DNA of 7,301 nucleotides from Actinomycetes bacterium. GTDB taxonomy: Bacteria > Actinomycetota > Actinomycetes > Actinomycetales > Cellulomonadaceae. The position numbers were made by a program, and so were the translations under genes. The DNA is taken from the NCBI GenBank assembly GCA_023389545.1, contig JAEWEI010000416.1, positions 1 to 7,301 on the forward strand, written 5' to 3'. Below are positions 6,139-7,301 of the stretch, piece by piece; positions within the stretch are counted from its first letter, which is position 1; each line of letters opens with the position of its first letter. Below the pieces are notes generated by a model, which saw only the letters and a list, made by a program, of their open reading frames with translations, was not told where the DNA came from and did not search any database.

Positions 6139-6519
6139 ATGGCGGTCGTCAGAAGTCGCAAGGCCCGGGCGGCACGCAAGCGCAAGCGCCGGATGGACAG
6201 CGTCGAGCATGATCTGACCGACGCGCAGTGGGCCGCGCTCCAGGACGCCTGGGGTGGTTGCGCCTACTGCGGGGCGACGGGCACGCCGCTGCAGCGCGAT
6301 TGCGTGCTGCCGATCTCGCGTGGCGGTCGCTACACGCTCGACAACATCGCGCCGGCGTGCCGCTCGTGCAACGCCAGCAAGTGCAATGACGAGGTCACGG
6401 CCTGGCTGCGGCGCAAGCGGCTCGACGAGCGGGCGTTCCTCGTGCGCCACATCGAGATCCAGGCCGCCCTGGCCAGCGCGGCGCCCGCTGCGCCGACTGC
6501 GCCGGCTGCGGGCGAATAG
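6139..6519 (+). CDS. HNH-type nuclease-fold protein with Cys in place of first His
   Basis: A 126-residue cytoplasmic protein. Residues 1-20 are strongly basic (RSRKARAARKRKRR), probably for nucleic-acid contact. The HNH/zinc module spans about 41-85: CAYCG (C41, C44), LQRDCVLPISRGG (51-63), YTLDNIAPACRSCNASKCNDEV (65-86; N69, C74, C77, N78, K81). The four cysteines form the two zinc pairs typical of this subtype. The expected DH of the motif reads D54-C55, so the usual general-base histidine is absent. A basic helix follows (WLRRKRLDERAFLVRHIEIQAAL), then an Ala/Pro tail. HNH proteins usually cut DNA; with C55 this one may be inactive, altered, or belong to a conserved Cys subfamily. ATG at 6139 is supported by the -10 box 6 nt upstream. 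No restriction or phage partner gene is near. The fold call is firm; activity is unknown. Confidence 0.9.
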   Translation: MAVVRSRKARAARKRKRRMDSVEHDLTDAQWAALQDAWGGCAYCGATGTPLQRDCVLPISRGGRYTLDNIAPACRSCNASKCNDEVTAWLRRKRLDERAFLVRHIEIQAALASAAPAAPTAPAAGE

Positions 6520-6562
6520 CCGTCGCACGCCGCCCGCCCCCGCCTCCGGGCCGGGCGATTCG

Positions 6563-6568
6563 TACCAT
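6563..6568 (+). promoter_or_regulatory. -10 box of a probable leaderless sensor kinase transcript
   Basis: TACCAT matches TANNNT. The second of two in-frame ATGs, at 6575, begins exactly 6 nt after it, the same geometry as at the HNH gene. The first ATG (6569) directly abuts the box and would lie upstream of the predicted transcript, so this site decides the start. No Shine-Dalgarno or clear -35 box is visible. Confidence 0.5.
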
Positions 6569-6574
6569 ATGACC

Positions 6575-7301
6575 ATGACGGCGCACCGCGTGGCCGCCCG
6601 TCCAGCGGGCGGTCCCCACGCGCCCGCGCCCGGGCTGGTCTACGACGCGATCCTCGCGGTCGGGGTGGCGGCGACCCTCGCTCTGCTGATCTGGGCGGAT
6701 GTGGGCGACGCGCAAACTGACGGGTGGGCCTACCTGTGGGCGGTCGGTCTCGGCGCGTTGATGTTCATCCGCCGCTCCTTCCCGACGCTGGTGGTGGCCC
6801 TCACCGTGGTGGGATTCGTCGCGTACTACGTGGCGGGCTACACGCCGATCGGCGTCGCCGCCCCAGTGGCCGCGGCGGTGTTCTCCGCCGCTGAGGCGGC
6901 CCGGCTGCCGTCGGCGATCGGCGGCGCCGCGGTCGTCGTGGGGGTGTCCGTGGCCTACCGGCTTTCGGCGGGCCAGGACCCGACGTTCGTGCTGGGCTAC
7001 GACCTGCCCCAGAACGTCTTGGCCCTGGCCGCGGCCATCGCGCTCGGTGACAGCATCCGGTCGCGACGGGAGGTCCAGCGGCAGGCCGCCAGGATCGCCG
7101 TGATGACCGCCGAGCAGTATCGGCACGACGCCGAGAAGCACGTGCTAGCCGAGCGGTTGTCGACATCCCGCGAGCTGCACGACTCCATCGGGCACGCGTT
7201 GGCCGTGATCTCCCTGCACACCGAGGTCGCGCGCGAGGCGACGACCGGCGATGAGACGCGTCGCGCGCTCGACGTGGTCGGGGCCACGACCTCGGAGGCG
7301 A
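6575..7301 (+). CDS. Membrane sensor histidine kinase (DesK/NarL type), 3' part cut
   Basis: The first 242 codons of a two-component sensor kinase. After a short Pro/Ala-rich cytoplasmic tail, residues about 21-160 form a run of hydrophobic segments (roughly 21-41, 51-65, 70-88, 93-107, 113-131, 144-159), so probably five or six membrane helices with little extracytoplasmic domain. A charged linker (160-200, RSRREVQRQ to LAERLSTSR) is likely a signalling helix. The HisKA_3 dimerisation/phosphoacceptor motif RELHDSIGHALAVI follows, with H202 as the expected phosphorylated histidine. The HATPase domain lies beyond the window edge. Family members normally pass phosphate to a LuxR-type response regulator encoded downstream, which is not visible here. 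The start is set at 6575 rather than 6569 because of the -10 box spacing. The signal sensed is unknown. Confidence 0.93.
   Translation, partial: MTAHRVAARPAGGPHAPAPGLVYDAILAVGVAATLALLIWADVGDAQTDGWAYLWAVGLGALMFIRRSFPTLVVALTVVGFVAYYVAGYTPIGVAAPVAAAVFSAAEAARLPSAIGGAAVVVGVSVAYRLSAGQDPTFVLGYDLPQNVLALAAAIALGDSIRSRREVQRQAARIAVMTAEQYRHDAEKHVLAERLSTSRELHDSIGHALAVISLHTEVAREATTGDETRRALDVVGATTSEA

Noticed and set aside
4110..6212. A 700-codon plus-strand frame
   Set aside because: It runs antisense to the dehydrogenase and out of frame across the 89-residue and HNH genes; the product is Ser/Arg/Pro-rich without motifs.
6520..6562. Terminator after the HNH gene
   Set aside because: GC-rich runs give only weak 4-5 bp pairings and no T-run; not distinguishable from background.
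5221..6576. A 451-codon minus-strand frame
   Set aside because: It runs antisense to the well-supported HNH and 89-residue genes; its Ser/Pro/Ala-rich product is a composition artefact.
1..7301. CRISPR array, mobile element, toxin-antitoxin or defence island
   Set aside because: No regularly spaced repeats, transposase, integrase, terminal inverted repeats, tRNA or paired toxin-antitoxin genes are visible; the HNH protein and P-loop kinase stand alone.

Overview
The window is very GC-rich DNA with strongly G/C-ending codons. It has actinobacterial hallmarks: RNase J, a DesK/NarL-type sensor kinase, and two genes whose start codons lie 6 nt after a TANNNT -10 box, as in leaderless actinobacterial transcripts. 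It looks like a chromosomal segment of an actinomycete. The family is not resolvable by eye; a Micrococcales-type organism would fit. I see no rRNA, tRNA, insertion sequence, phage gene or CRISPR array.

Layout. Positions 1-1499 (minus) hold ribonuclease J, lacking only its C-terminus at the window edge. A gene-free region of about 400 bases with several short palindromes separates it from a divergent small P-loop kinase-like protein of unknown substrate (1904-2449, plus). That gene converges, 16 bp apart, on a two-gene minus-strand operon. The operon comprises a zinc-dependent polyol/sugar-type dehydrogenase (3959-4987) and an FGGY carbohydrate kinase (2466-3962), overlapping by GTGA. Together they look like an oxidise-then-phosphorylate route taking a polyol to a ketose phosphate, but no transporter or regulator for it is present here. 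The operon leader carries a perfect 10-bp hairpin next to a candidate -10 box that is itself overlapped by a small inverted repeat.

The divergent plus-strand side has an 89-residue tryptophan-rich orphan protein (5189-5458). It is followed 15 nt later by a low-complexity acidic/Ala-Gly-Pro reading frame (5474-6064) whose coding status is uncertain. Next is an HNH-type nuclease-fold protein (6139-6519) with Cys where the first HNH histidine is expected, and last a membrane sensor histidine kinase (6575 to the window end) cut before its ATPase domain.

Most of the window is ordinary actinobacterial housekeeping and catabolic DNA. I do not see a clearly new multi-gene system. The points most worth a second look are the Cys-variant HNH protein, the structured operon leader, the palindrome that encodes a near-palindromic peptide, and the uncertain low-complexity frame.
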